In this document: positions 25,819 to 34,457 of the stretch, piece after piece
Position numbering within the stretch: position 1 is the stretch's first letter
Layout: every line of letters starts with the position of its first letter
Assembly: GCA_945888515.1 (NCBI GenBank)
Contig: CAMDAD010000011.1
Location: 57,540 to 121,539, forward strand
Length of the DNA stretch: 64,000 bases
Source: Akkermansia muciniphila
GTDB taxonomy: Bacteria; Verrucomicrobiota; Verrucomicrobiia; Verrucomicrobiales; Akkermansiaceae
Direction: 5' to 3'
Translations under genes and position numbers: made by a program
Notes under the pieces: generated by a model
Told to the model about the DNA's origin: nothing
The model's database searches: none
What the model saw: the letters and a program-made list of their open reading frames with translations, nothing else

Positions 25819-27153
25819 ATGTCCTTGATTGCTGAATCCAAACTCACCCTGCGGCTCGCGCTGCCACTGATGATCGGACAACTGAGCCAGATGTTGCTCG
25901 GTGTGGCGGATACCATGATGGTAGGCCGACTCGGTGTAACGGAGTTGGCAACGCTGACTTTTGTGAATTCGATTTTCTATCTGCCCTTCGTTTTCAGCAT
26001 CGGGCTGCTGACCTGCATTTCCGTTCATACGGCCCACGCGCGAGGTGGCGGCGATCCGTCAGCCTCGCGCACTAGTTGTCGCAACGGACTCTACATCGCT
26101 GTGGCTGTCTCGATCCTATTCATCGGACTATCGTTGCTCCTACGTCCTTTTCTTGATCGCTTCGGTCAACCACCGAGCGTGGTGAAAATGTCCCATTCCT
26201 ATGTCACGATACTCATGATTTCATTGCTGCCAGCCTTAGCATCGATGGCATTGAAAAATCACGCCGATGCCCTTGACCGCCCCTGGCCGCCGTTTTGGAT
26301 TTTTCTCGGTGGGGTATTGCTCAACGTCCTGCTGAATTGGATCATGATCTATGGCAACGTGGGCTGTCCCGCATTGGGCATAGACGGCGCAGCCTGGGCA
26401 ACACTCATTTCCCGCGTGCTGATATTTGTCGCTCTTTTTGTTTGGCTTGAAACGAATCAGAGCCTGCGCGACTGGGTGCCGCACTCTTGGTTTCGCAAAC
26501 CGCTCAAGGCAGACTTGCTAGCTCACGCTCGGATCGGCCTGCCTGCTAGTTTTCAGATGTTCTGTGAAGTGGGTGCCTTTTCCGCCGCAGGCTTGATGAT
26601 GGGTCGGTTTGGCGAAATCTCGATGGCGGCGCACCAAATTGCCATCACCTGCGCAGCGTCGGCCTTCATGATTCCGTTAGGCCTAGCCATGGCGCTCACG
26701 GTTCGAACCGGTTCAGTCGCGGGCGCGGGTGAAACGACTCGTTTACGCGCGGTAGTGCATTCTGGCTGGCTTTTGGCCACGGCTTTCGGATTGATCAATG
26801 CGACGGCTTTTTTCTTCGCCGGCAGTTACTGGGCTGGGCAATTTACCGATGACATTCCGGTCATTTCACTGACTGTTGCCTTGCTTGTGATCGTTGGTGT
26901 GTTTCAGTTGTTCGATAGCGTGCAAGTGGCCTCTTCTGCCATGTTGCGCGGCTTGCATGATACGCGGATTCCAGCGCTGATGGGCTTTGTCGCATACTGG
27001 CTGATCGGTCTGCCCGTAGCGATGTTGTTGAGTTGGCAATGGCAAATGGAAGCACGCGGCGTTTGGTGGGGACTGGCGGCCGGGTTGTTTGTCGCCTGCG
27101 TAACTTTGGGACCGCGCCTGCGGCAACTTCTACGACGGATGGAAAAAATCTAA
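25819..27153 (+). CDS. MATE-family efflux transporter
   Basis: A 444-residue inner-membrane antiporter with about 12 membrane segments. It opens with L-R-L-A-L-P-L-M-I-G-Q-L-S-Q-M, followed by A-D-T-M-M-V-G-R-L-G, the NorM/MATE landmark, and repeats the pattern in the second half (A-R-I-G-L-P-A-S-F-Q-M and G-L-M-M-G-R-F-G). It would export cationic drugs or metabolites driven by Na+ or H+. The 3' end overlaps the convergent sulfatase gene by 4 bases. Confidence 0.93.
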   Translation: MSLIAESKLTLRLALPLMIGQLSQMLLGVADTMMVGRLGVTELATLTFVNSIFYLPFVFSIGLLTCISVHTAHARGGGDPSASRTSCRNGLYIAVAVSILFIGLSLLLRPFLDRFGQPPSVVKMSHSYVTILMISLLPALASMALKNHADALDRPWPPFWIFLGGVLLNVLLNWIMIYGNVGCPALGIDGAAWATLISRVLIFVALFVWLETNQSLRDWVPHSWFRKPLKADLLAHARIGLPASFQMFCEVGAFSAAGLMMGRFGEISMAAHQIAITCAASAFMIPLGLAMALTVRTGSVAGAGETTRLRAVVHSGWLLATAFGLINATAFFFAGSYWAGQFTDDIPVISLTVALLVIVGVFQLFDSVQVASSAMLRGLHDTRIPALMGFVAYWLIGLPVAMLLSWQWQMEARGVWWGLAAGLFVACVTLGPRLRQLLRRMEKI

Positions 27154-28568
27154 CGATTCTGCTGCTTTTTCTTCGCATGCCCCGCAGCTTTCCATTGGGG
27201 AATCCAATTCTCCGAATCCGTACGCGCCTGTTTGAGATACTCGCTGATCTTCGTAGCGATTTCGGGATGCCTGGCAACGACATCATTCTTTTCGGCAACA
27301 TTGTTTTGTGTGTCGTATAAAACGATAGCATGATCCGGTCCACCACGCCGGATTCCTTTCCAGCGTCCCTGATAGAGCGCGGCCTGAGAAAAGCCACCTT
27401 CGTGAAATTCCCAGTAGAGAAACTCTTGTGGTTCTTGCAACTTTCCGAGAAGTGTGGGCACGATATTGGCTCCATCCACATGAGTGCTGGTATCAGTTTT
27501 TGCCAATTGTGCAGCGGTGGGTAACCAGTCGGCGAACGATCCGACATAAGAAGTCGTCGTATCCGCGGGAACCGTCCCCGGCCACCAGGCAATGAAAGGC
27601 ACGCGAATTCCGCCATCCGTTAGACTGCGCTTGATACCAGTGAACGGTCCCGACGGTTGAAAGCGCGACAATTCATGCCCGCTTTCATTGTGTGGACCAT
27701 TGTCGCTAGTGAAAATCACCAGAGTATGTTTCGCGATACCAAGCGCTTCCAAATGTGCGAGCATACGCCCCACATAGCGATCCACTCTTTCAATCATCGC
27801 CGCATGTCCCCGGTCTTGTTTCGGCCAAGGTTGATCCGCAAACGATCCGTAGTCGGGCACATTCGCTCCGTCTCCCAGAACTGTGCGGCGCTCGTTATTG
27901 GCGTGCGGTGAAACCATGCTCCAGTAGAGAAAAAACGGCTTTGATGATTTTTCCGAAACAAACTTTATCGCTTCATCCGTAAATAAATCATCCGCGTATT
28001 TCACCGCCGTGGTTGCGTAACCGCCACCTTTGCCACCCACGGGCACTACCACATTCGGCAGTTTTTCCTTTTCATCACCGCGCCACAATGATTCGGGAAA
28101 ATGATTGTGCGCATGTGTGTGATTGAGAAAGCCATAAAACTGACCAAAGCCCTGATGCTTTGGCAGGCCTTCTTCCGTGCCATCGTGTTCTCCCAGACCC
28201 CACTTGCCGATGCAGGCTGTGCGATAGCCCGCGCGCTGCAACACCGTTGCTACTGAAACATCCTCCTTGGTGAGCCCGACAGCTGCTTTGTTTCCTCGCA
28301 CCCTTGTATGCCCCTGGTGTTGCCCTGTCATCAGAACACAGCGCGATGGCGCGCACACCGTGGCTCCGGAATAATAATGGGTAAAACGCATGCCCTGCTT
28401 CGCCATGCGGTCGATGTGTGGAGTCGGAATCACCTTCTGTCCGTAGCAGCCCAGCTCGCCGTAACCGAGGTCATCCGCCATGATCCAGATCAGATTTGGC
28501 GTTTGGGCGTAAGCCACTTGACAGCCGACTAGCCACATCATCAGAAAAAATTTCCCGCACTGCTTCAT
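27150..28568 (-). CDS. secreted type I sulfatase
   Basis: A 472-residue arylsulfatase-family enzyme. The signal peptide contains L-V-G-C near residue 16, so lipid anchoring is possible, though signal peptidase I cleavage after A-Y-A also fits. It has the metal-binding M-A-D-D-L-G-Y-G, the formylglycine site C-A-P-S-R-C-V-L-M-T-G, G-K-W-G-L-G and S-D-N-G-P-H. The Cys of C-x-P-S-R needs conversion by a formylglycine-generating enzyme, not encoded here. It probably removes sulfate from polysaccharides. ATG 28568 gives a clean signal peptide; the frame is open to 28631. Confidence 0.93.
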   Translation of the reverse strand: MKQCGKFFLMMWLVGCQVAYAQTPNLIWIMADDLGYGELGCYGQKVIPTPHIDRMAKQGMRFTHYYSGATVCAPSRCVLMTGQHQGHTRVRGNKAAVGLTKEDVSVATVLQRAGYRTACIGKWGLGEHDGTEEGLPKHQGFGQFYGFLNHTHAHNHFPESLWRGDEKEKLPNVVVPVGGKGGGYATTAVKYADDLFTDEAIKFVSEKSSKPFFLYWSMVSPHANNERRTVLGDGANVPDYGSFADQPWPKQDRGHAAMIERVDRYVGRMLAHLEALGIAKHTLVIFTSDNGPHNESGHELSRFQPSGPFTGIKRSLTDGGIRVPFIAWWPGTVPADTTTSYVGSFADWLPTAAQLAKTDTSTHVDGANIVPTLLGKLQEPQEFLYWEFHEGGFSQAALYQGRWKGIRRGGPDHAIVLYDTQNNVAEKNDVVARHPEIATKISEYLKQARTDSENWIPQWKAAGHAKKKQQNR

Positions 28569-28672
28569 GAGGCTGAGAATACGATACCAGAGATACCATG
28601 CAACAATAATGCCCCATTGAGGGATGAACATTTTCTTGCAAGCAACGCATCAGAGATTAGCGTGAACTCGCC

Positions 28673-30088
28673 ATGCAAAATGAAAAAAACACATCCAAGA
28701 TCGCGCGCCGCGATTGGCTGAAGAAAGTATCGCTAGGTGGCCTCAGTGCGCTGGGTGCCCAGTCCCTCCACGCTCAGAGCGATCCTTTTGCTGGGTCTGA
28801 TAAAGTGCGCGGCATCATCTTCATGGTGTCCGATGGCATGAGCCCGGGCGTGCTTACGATGGCACAGGCATTTTCCCAACAGATTCGCGGCAAAGGCACT
28901 CGCTGGTGGGATCTCATCAACGACCAGAAATCCGCACGCGGCTTGATGGATACCGCCTCCGCCAATTCCATGGTCACGGACTCCGCCGCCGCCTCCTCCG
29001 CTTGGGGCGGTGGGCAGCGGGTGAACAATGGCATGATCAATTACACGCCCTCCGGAAAAGCCATCATGCCCATCGCGGCGATGTTACAGAATAAAGGGCG
29101 TCGCATCGGATTGGTTACAACTGCAACGGTGACCCACGCTACACCCGCCGGATTTGCCGCTGCGGTGACGGATCGCAATGATGAGGATTCCATTGCCGAG
29201 CAATACCTCAACCGCGTCGATCTCATCCTCGGGGGGGGCTCGGCATTTTTCGATGCAAAGATCCGTAGCGATCAAAAAAATCTGTTCGAGGAATATCAAA
29301 AAGCGGGCTATCAACTCGTTTCGCAACGTGATGCCTTGCTCAGTTCGCGCGAGGGAAAAATTCTCGGTATTTTTTCACCGAGTCACATTCCTTACTCCAT
29401 CGACCGTCAACAAAGCGCCGAGCTTCAGCAAAAAATTCCTACACTCGCGGAAATGGCGAAGGCAGCTGTCACTCGGTTTTTAGAGGGAAGCGCGCCGTTT
29501 CTTCTGCAAATCGAAGGCGCGCGCATCGACCACGCTGCACACTTGAACGACATCGCGGCGCTGCTCCACGAGCAACTGGAATTCGATGACGCCATCGCGC
29601 AGGTTCTTGCGCTGACGGCCAATCACCCTGATGTGCTGATCGTCGTTACCAGCGATCACGGAAATTCAAATCCTGGATTGAACGGAATGGGTGCTTCTTA
29701 CAAAAACAGTAGCACATTTTTTCAGCGTATTGCCAAAATGAAAGAGTCTCACGAGAGCCTCCTCGAGCGATTGCAGAAAAACCCACAGCAAGATATCGGC
29801 GCTCTTGTGCGCAAGAGTCTGGGTTTTGAGCTTGAGGCGAAGGAAATCTTGGCTCTCACAGAAATGCTGAGTAAAAGCACAGCCATCGAATGGAACCACC
29901 AGTTGGCGAAACCCGAGGGCTTGCTCGGACAGTTTGCTGGCAACCATACGGGTGTCGGATGGACCGGCACTACGCACACCTCCGATCCGACACTAGTCAC
30001 TGCCATCGGCCCCCAATGTGAGCGCTTTTCCGGCATGGTGATCAATACGGATGTGTTCCGTCATATAGCGGAATTACTATGTTCATAG
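28673..30088 (+). CDS. alkaline phosphatase, Tat-exported
   Basis: A 471-residue protein with a twin-arginine-type signal (A-R-R-D-W-L-K-K-V-S, then a hydrophobic stretch ending S-L-H-A-Q). The PhoA-fold motifs are M-V-S-D-G-M-S, the nucleophile Ser in V-T-D-S-A-A-A-S-S-A-W, E-G-A-R-I-D-H-A-A-H and T-S-D-H-G-N. It releases phosphate from organic esters in the periplasm or outside the cell. Tat export fits a metalloenzyme folded before export. It is divergent from the sulfatase. Confidence 0.92.
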   Translation: MQNEKNTSKIARRDWLKKVSLGGLSALGAQSLHAQSDPFAGSDKVRGIIFMVSDGMSPGVLTMAQAFSQQIRGKGTRWWDLINDQKSARGLMDTASANSMVTDSAAASSAWGGGQRVNNGMINYTPSGKAIMPIAAMLQNKGRRIGLVTTATVTHATPAGFAAAVTDRNDEDSIAEQYLNRVDLILGGGSAFFDAKIRSDQKNLFEEYQKAGYQLVSQRDALLSSREGKILGIFSPSHIPYSIDRQQSAELQQKIPTLAEMAKAAVTRFLEGSAPFLLQIEGARIDHAAHLNDIAALLHEQLEFDDAIAQVLALTANHPDVLIVVTSDHGNSNPGLNGMGASYKNSSTFFQRIAKMKESHESLLERLQKNPQQDIGALVRKSLGFELEAKEILALTEMLSKSTAIEWNHQLAKPEGLLGQFAGNHTGVGWTGTTHTSDPTLVTAIGPQCERFSGMVINTDVFRHIAELLCS

Positions 30089-30107
30089 TATATGCGGATT
30101 ACGTTAC

Positions 30108-31862
30108 TCATGAACCTGATGTTCCGGTAGCGTGATCCATCACATGCTCTACGATTTGTGCGGCAAGTGATTCTGTGGCACGATCGAGCTCCTGCACCGC
30201 GCTTTTGAGGCGCTGGGCGTCCTTTCCTTCAAGAGCTCTGCGGACAAGATCCCTGGCTGTATCGATGGCTAATCTCTCATCTTCGTGCAACCAGTCGCGT
30301 CCGATCGCCAGCGCGCCATCAATGGCAGGAAGAAGTTCTTCCGCTTTCAGTTTGGCTTCGGTCCAGACCCGTTCGGCCATGTCCTCAAACGCATGCTCCA
30401 CGGATTCGTTGACCATTTGGCCGACCTTATCATCGCTCACATCCACGGCTGAGTTTTCGATCACAAGGACTCGATCGACACCTGTGGCCACGTCGCGGGT
30501 CAGCACTTCGAGTATGCCATTTTCATCGAGACGGAACTGCACTCCGATGCGTGCTTGCCCTTTCGCTGCGGGTTCAAACGGCACATCGACTTGCCCCAGT
30601 TCCCAGTTGTCACGGGCCATTTCACGCTCGCCTTGTAAAACGCGAATCCGCATGGCGCGCTGGCCATCTGCGGCATTGGTAAACATCTCTCCCGCCTTGC
30701 AGGGAATGGTGGTGTTGCGGGGAATCAGCACATTCATCAGTCCACCCAGGGTTTCAATGCCAAGACTGAGCGGCGTCACATCTAACAAAACCATCTGTTT
30801 CATCGCGCCGCTGAGCATGCCCGCATGAATGGTGGCGCCGAGTGCGATCGCTTCATCAGGGTGTTGGGACACATCCGCCACACGACCAAAACACTGCTCT
30901 ACCGCAGCCCTTACGGCAGGAATGCGCGTGCTGCCGCCCACTAACACTACCGCGTTCACTTCTTGTGGCAGCAGTCGTGCGTCGTTCAGCGCCTTCTGGC
31001 AGCAAGCAATGGTCCGTGCGATCCACGGTTGCATCCACTCTTGCCACTGCTTTCTGGTGAGCAAAGTGGAGAAACTGTTGACTCCATCAAAAAACGGCAT
31101 GCTAAAGGTCTCCTCATCCCGCAGAGAAAGAGCGCACTTCACCCGCTCCGCCTCCATCAGCCATCGCGCGCGCTCCAGTGGAGCCAGCGCCTGAAACTCC
31201 AGACCGGCAACGCGCGCCATGGTCTCGGCCATCGTCTGATCCAGGTCATCGCCACCGAGCTGCGTGTCGCCATGAGTCGACAGCACCTGAAATACTCCCT
31301 CTTGCATTTCCAGAATCGTTAGATCAAACGTGCCACCGCCGAGGTCATAGACCGCCACACGCGCGCGCTCTCCCAGTTGGTCCAAGCCATAGCTCAAAGC
31401 CGCGGCCGTGGGCTCATTGATGATGCGCACGACCTCCCAACCAGCCAGTTCTCCCGCGCGTTTTGTTGCTTGGCGTTGACCATCGTGAAAATAAGCAGGC
31501 ACTGTGATGACTGCCTTACGCAGAGTTTTGCCCATACGCCATTCTGCAACTCGTTTGAGTTCGGTGAGGATCAGAGCACTGACTTCTTCTGCCGATTTCC
31601 CTAACAAATAGTCCCGATCCGAGGCGTTCGGTTCCCGTCCCATCAGTCGCTTGACACTCGTGATCACGCGTCCGCCATCGCTTGCTCTTCGCCTCAGAGC
31701 TTTTCGTCCCGTTTCCACCGCGCCATCTTCACCAATCCACACCGCGCTGGGCATGATGCGTTTGCCATCCTCATCGGCCAGTAACAGAGGAAATCCAGAG
31801 TCAACTACGCCGATGGCGGAATTGGTCGTGCCGAGATCAATGCCGACGATGGGATCATTCAT
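30108..31862 (-). CDS. Hsp70-family chaperone (DnaK-like, short form)
   Basis: A 584-residue Hsp70: I-V-G-I-D-L-G-T-T-N-S at the start, V-P-A-Y-F, I-N-E-P-T-A-A-A-L-S-Y-G, D-L-G-G-G-T-F-D-L-T-I and V-G-G-S-T-R-I-P in the ATPase half, then a substrate domain with D-V-T-P-L-S-L-G-I-E-T-L-G-G and I-P-R-N-T-T-I-P. It is shorter than DnaK and lacks the long disordered tail, so it is likely an HscA/HscC-like specialised chaperone. No J-domain or GrpE gene is adjacent. It lies 12 bases after the PtsN-like gene in an operon. Confidence 0.92.
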   Translation of the reverse strand: MNDPIVGIDLGTTNSAIGVVDSGFPLLLADEDGKRIMPSAVWIGEDGAVETGRKALRRRASDGGRVITSVKRLMGREPNASDRDYLLGKSAEEVSALILTELKRVAEWRMGKTLRKAVITVPAYFHDGQRQATKRAGELAGWEVVRIINEPTAAALSYGLDQLGERARVAVYDLGGGTFDLTILEMQEGVFQVLSTHGDTQLGGDDLDQTMAETMARVAGLEFQALAPLERARWLMEAERVKCALSLRDEETFSMPFFDGVNSFSTLLTRKQWQEWMQPWIARTIACCQKALNDARLLPQEVNAVVLVGGSTRIPAVRAAVEQCFGRVADVSQHPDEAIALGATIHAGMLSGAMKQMVLLDVTPLSLGIETLGGLMNVLIPRNTTIPCKAGEMFTNAADGQRAMRIRVLQGEREMARDNWELGQVDVPFEPAAKGQARIGVQFRLDENGILEVLTRDVATGVDRVLVIENSAVDVSDDKVGQMVNESVEHAFEDMAERVWTEAKLKAEELLPAIDGALAIGRDWLHEDERLAIDTARDLVRRALEGKDAQRLKSAVQELDRATESLAAQIVEHVMDHATGTSGS

Positions 31863-31874
31863 AACCTGAGAATA

Positions 31875-32348
31875 TCACGCCTTGATCGCCACGACTTTTT
31901 GGCGGAAGAGTTCATACAATTCGTTCACATCATTCGCTTGCATCATGCGTTCGCGTGTTTCCGGTTTGGTAAACATACGTGCGATCGCTGCAAGTGCATG
32001 CAGGTGTTTTTGATACGATTTGAGGGGAGAAATGAAAAGCACTACGAAGCGCACGGTCTCGCGGTCTTGCGCCTCAAAATCGATGCCCTCGCGAGAGCGT
32101 CCGAAGACGGCGACCACTTCATTGATGTGTTCTGAGAAAGCATGAGGGATGGCCACGCCTCCGCCCACGCCAGTGCTGATCATTGACTCGCGCTGCCGCA
32201 AACGATGAGAAACTTCCGTTCGCCACTCCAAAGAAAAATCTCCGGCATGGATTAGGTGATCTAACAATTCATCCATCGCTTCCCAGCGGTCAGCCGCCTT
32301 CATATCGGGCAAGATATGTCTGGGTGTTAGGATTTCAGATAGTTTCAT
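31875..32348 (-). CDS. PTS EIIA(Ntr)-like protein
   Basis: A 157-residue EIIA domain of the fructose/nitrogen type. The phosphorylatable His is in G-V-A-I-P-H-A-F-S-E, and F-V-V-L-F-I-S-P and H-L-H-A-L-A-A-I-A follow as in PtsN. PtsN is a regulatory, not transporting, phosphocarrier in nitrogen and potassium control. ATG 32348 (M-K-L-S-E-I-L-T-P) is the family-like start; a GTG at 32444 in the same frame would run into the upstream gene. No HPr kinase or EI gene is adjacent. Confidence 0.88.
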   Translation of the reverse strand: MKLSEILTPRHILPDMKAADRWEAMDELLDHLIHAGDFSLEWRTEVSHRLRQRESMISTGVGGGVAIPHAFSEHINEVVAVFGRSREGIDFEAQDRETVRFVVLFISPLKSYQKHLHALAAIARMFTKPETRERMMQANDVNELYELFRQKVVAIKA

Positions 32349-32422
32349 GTCAAAATGCTGGCAAAGCAGTAATGGCGAATCACCACGGTGGCAAGTTGTT
32401 TTTCCATAGCCGATACGGAGGC

Positions 32423-34228
32423 TTATGCCGGCGTAGCAGCCCACGCAGGACGTTCATCTTCAAAGGTTAGCCGTTTGCCGCTGTGTGGGTGATCGCAGCA
32501 CATGCGCCAGGCATGCAGCATCATCGGTTCCGCATCACGATCTAAGGTTTGCGTCGCCGCGATTTTTTTCTCCGGCAGATAGGTGGGATCCCCGCACACG
32601 GGATAACCCAGATGCCAGAGGTGAACGCGTATCTGATTAGTGCGTCCGGTGTGTAAGGTTGCCTGCAGCAGGGCGGTGTGGTCATCGTATCGGTGTAGCA
32701 CCAGAAAATCTGTGCGGGCCGATTGCCCTTCCTCTTCGTCGATCGCACGAGAGCCCGCGACATCAGGTGCGGTGCCAATGGCTGCTTCACAGACAGTCTG
32801 GTTCCAGTCAGGTAGACCCTGCACGCGCACGAGGTAGGTTTTTTCCATGGTATGCAGCTGAAACTGTTGCTGCATTTTTGCGCAGATCGGGCGCGTGCGT
32901 GCATAAAGGACAATGCCAGCGGTGTTCGCATCCAGTCGGTGCACGGGTCGCGGTGCTGGATGAACAACCTGATTGATGATGGACTGCAAGGTATTGCGAT
33001 GAAAGCGCCCGCAGGGATGCATGGGCAGAGGAGCGGGTTTGCGAATGACGATGAGGGCGCTGTCTTCATATAGAAAACGGATGTCTGCATTCACATTCGG
33101 CTCAGCTGCCAAAGTCATCCGCTGCTCATAGCGCTCACCAGCGCGCACGATTTGATCGCCCGCTACTACCACGCCACGCGCATTGGTGAAGCGTCGTTCA
33201 TCGAGCCGATGCTGCCACTCGGTTTCATCGATGTGAGGAAACAAGCGCACTAACAGTTGGAGCAAGGTCCAGCCATCAAAATCTGCTTTGATAAAAAGCG
33301 GACGGAGGTTTTCATAGGGCACGCTTCCGGGCAATGGATGCACCACTTGAGACAGCGCCAGACTGCGCTTTTCTAAAGTCTGTCGCATTTTTTCTTCCTC
33401 GGCCACGTAACAATACGGGCATGATTCGCCTTCGACGTAGCGCGGATCTTGCTGCTCTTCCGGTTCCAGCGGGGCTTGGCATTGAAAACAAATTGCCGAT
33501 GGTGTTTCGCGCAAACTGGGATCGAGTCCGACGCGGTGATCGAACACAAAGCACTCGCCATCGTAGTGATCACCGCCCACTTCCTCGAAGTATTTCAGGA
33601 TCCCGCCATCGAGTTGGAAGATGTTTTCATAGCCCTGCAACTCCATAAACGGAGCGGCTTTTTCACAACGGATGCCTCCTGTACAAAAAGTGACAATCGC
33701 TTCTTTTTTTAATTCTTCTGGTAGTTTCGCAACCGCCTCGGGAAATTGGCGAAAAGTGTCAACCCCGATGGGTATGGCGTTGCGAAACGTGCCGAGCTTC
33801 ACCTCGTAATCATTGCGTGTATCCAGCAAGGTCACGGGGCGTCCCTCATCGAGCCACTGCTTCAAGGTAGTTGCAGATAAGTGGCGCGACGTGTATTTTG
33901 CCGGATCCACTTCAGTCACGCCAAAGGAAATAATTTCTTTTTTGATGCGAACCAGCATTCGATTGAACGGTTGATGATCACTCTCACTAAACTTCGCTTG
34001 GAACGCCTCTAACCCGGGAATGCTTCGCACTACGGCAATGAGATGATCGATGTCTTCACGCATACCTGCCAAAAACAAATTGATGCCCTCGGTGCTTAAA
34101 AGGATGGTTCCTTTGAGTTGGTGCGCCTTGCATTCATCCATCAGCTGACTCCGCCACTCTTTCAAATGGTCGAGGTGAGCGAAAAGATATCCGGAGATGT
34201 TGCTAAATACAGGTGAAGGTGAATTCAT
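32423..34228 (-). CDS. fusion of TrhO-type tRNA uridine hydroxylase and RluA-type pseudouridine synthase
   Basis: A 601-residue two-enzyme protein. Residues 1-290 match TrhO/UPF0176: an acylphosphatase-like N-terminus (G-T-I-L-L-S-T-E-G-I-N), a rhodanese domain with active Cys182 (F-C-T-G-G-I-R-C-E-K-A) and a C-terminal Cys cluster (C247, C250, C270, C273). Residues about 305-375 look like an S4-type RNA-binding stretch. Residues about 380-590 are an RluA synthase with the catalytic Asp433 in H-R-L-D-A-N-T-A-G and a late H-T-G-R-T-N-Q-I-R-V-H. TrhO hydroxylates U34 of tRNA; RluA enzymes make pseudouridine in tRNA or rRNA. The frame is continuous, so this is a true fusion. First gene of an operon with ptsN-like and hsp70. 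Confidence 0.92.
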   Translation of the reverse strand: MNSPSPVFSNISGYLFAHLDHLKEWRSQLMDECKAHQLKGTILLSTEGINLFLAGMREDIDHLIAVVRSIPGLEAFQAKFSESDHQPFNRMLVRIKKEIISFGVTEVDPAKYTSRHLSATTLKQWLDEGRPVTLLDTRNDYEVKLGTFRNAIPIGVDTFRQFPEAVAKLPEELKKEAIVTFCTGGIRCEKAAPFMELQGYENIFQLDGGILKYFEEVGGDHYDGECFVFDHRVGLDPSLRETPSAICFQCQAPLEPEEQQDPRYVEGESCPYCYVAEEEKMRQTLEKRSLALSQVVHPLPGSVPYENLRPLFIKADFDGWTLLQLLVRLFPHIDETEWQHRLDERRFTNARGVVVAGDQIVRAGERYEQRMTLAAEPNVNADIRFLYEDSALIVIRKPAPLPMHPCGRFHRNTLQSIINQVVHPAPRPVHRLDANTAGIVLYARTRPICAKMQQQFQLHTMEKTYLVRVQGLPDWNQTVCEAAIGTAPDVAGSRAIDEEEGQSARTDFLVLHRYDDHTALLQATLHTGRTNQIRVHLWHLGYPVCGDPTYLPEKKIAATQTLDRDAEPMMLHAWRMCCDHPHSGKRLTFEDERPAWAATPA

Positions 34229-34349
34229 GTAGCGGATCGAGACTAACGTCCTGCCTCTATTTTGCCAAGAGGGATTATCCGGTCGGCAGGTGCTAGCTGA
34301 TCAGATGACCATGGGGCAAAGCAGCGGATTCCTGAGACCTGTCATTGGT

Positions 34350-34401
34350 TGTCTTCGCGCAGGGACCGCGACGGATGCGGTCACTGACAATCATTTTTTT
34401 C
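34350..34401 (+). other. structured element with T-run upstream of the lipoprotein gene
   Basis: Nested inverted repeats TTGTC/GACAA (34350-34354 with 34387-34391) around GACCGC/GCGGTC (34365-34370 with 34378-34383), followed by seven T at 34395-34401. It looks like an interrupted terminator hairpin on the plus strand, though no plus-strand gene ends nearby; it could be an attenuator or the end of a small RNA. Confidence 0.35.
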
Positions 34402-34457
34402 GTGCTTGAGTGACCGTCGCAAATCCATTACATGTCCCGTTAACCAAGAAGCAAAAC

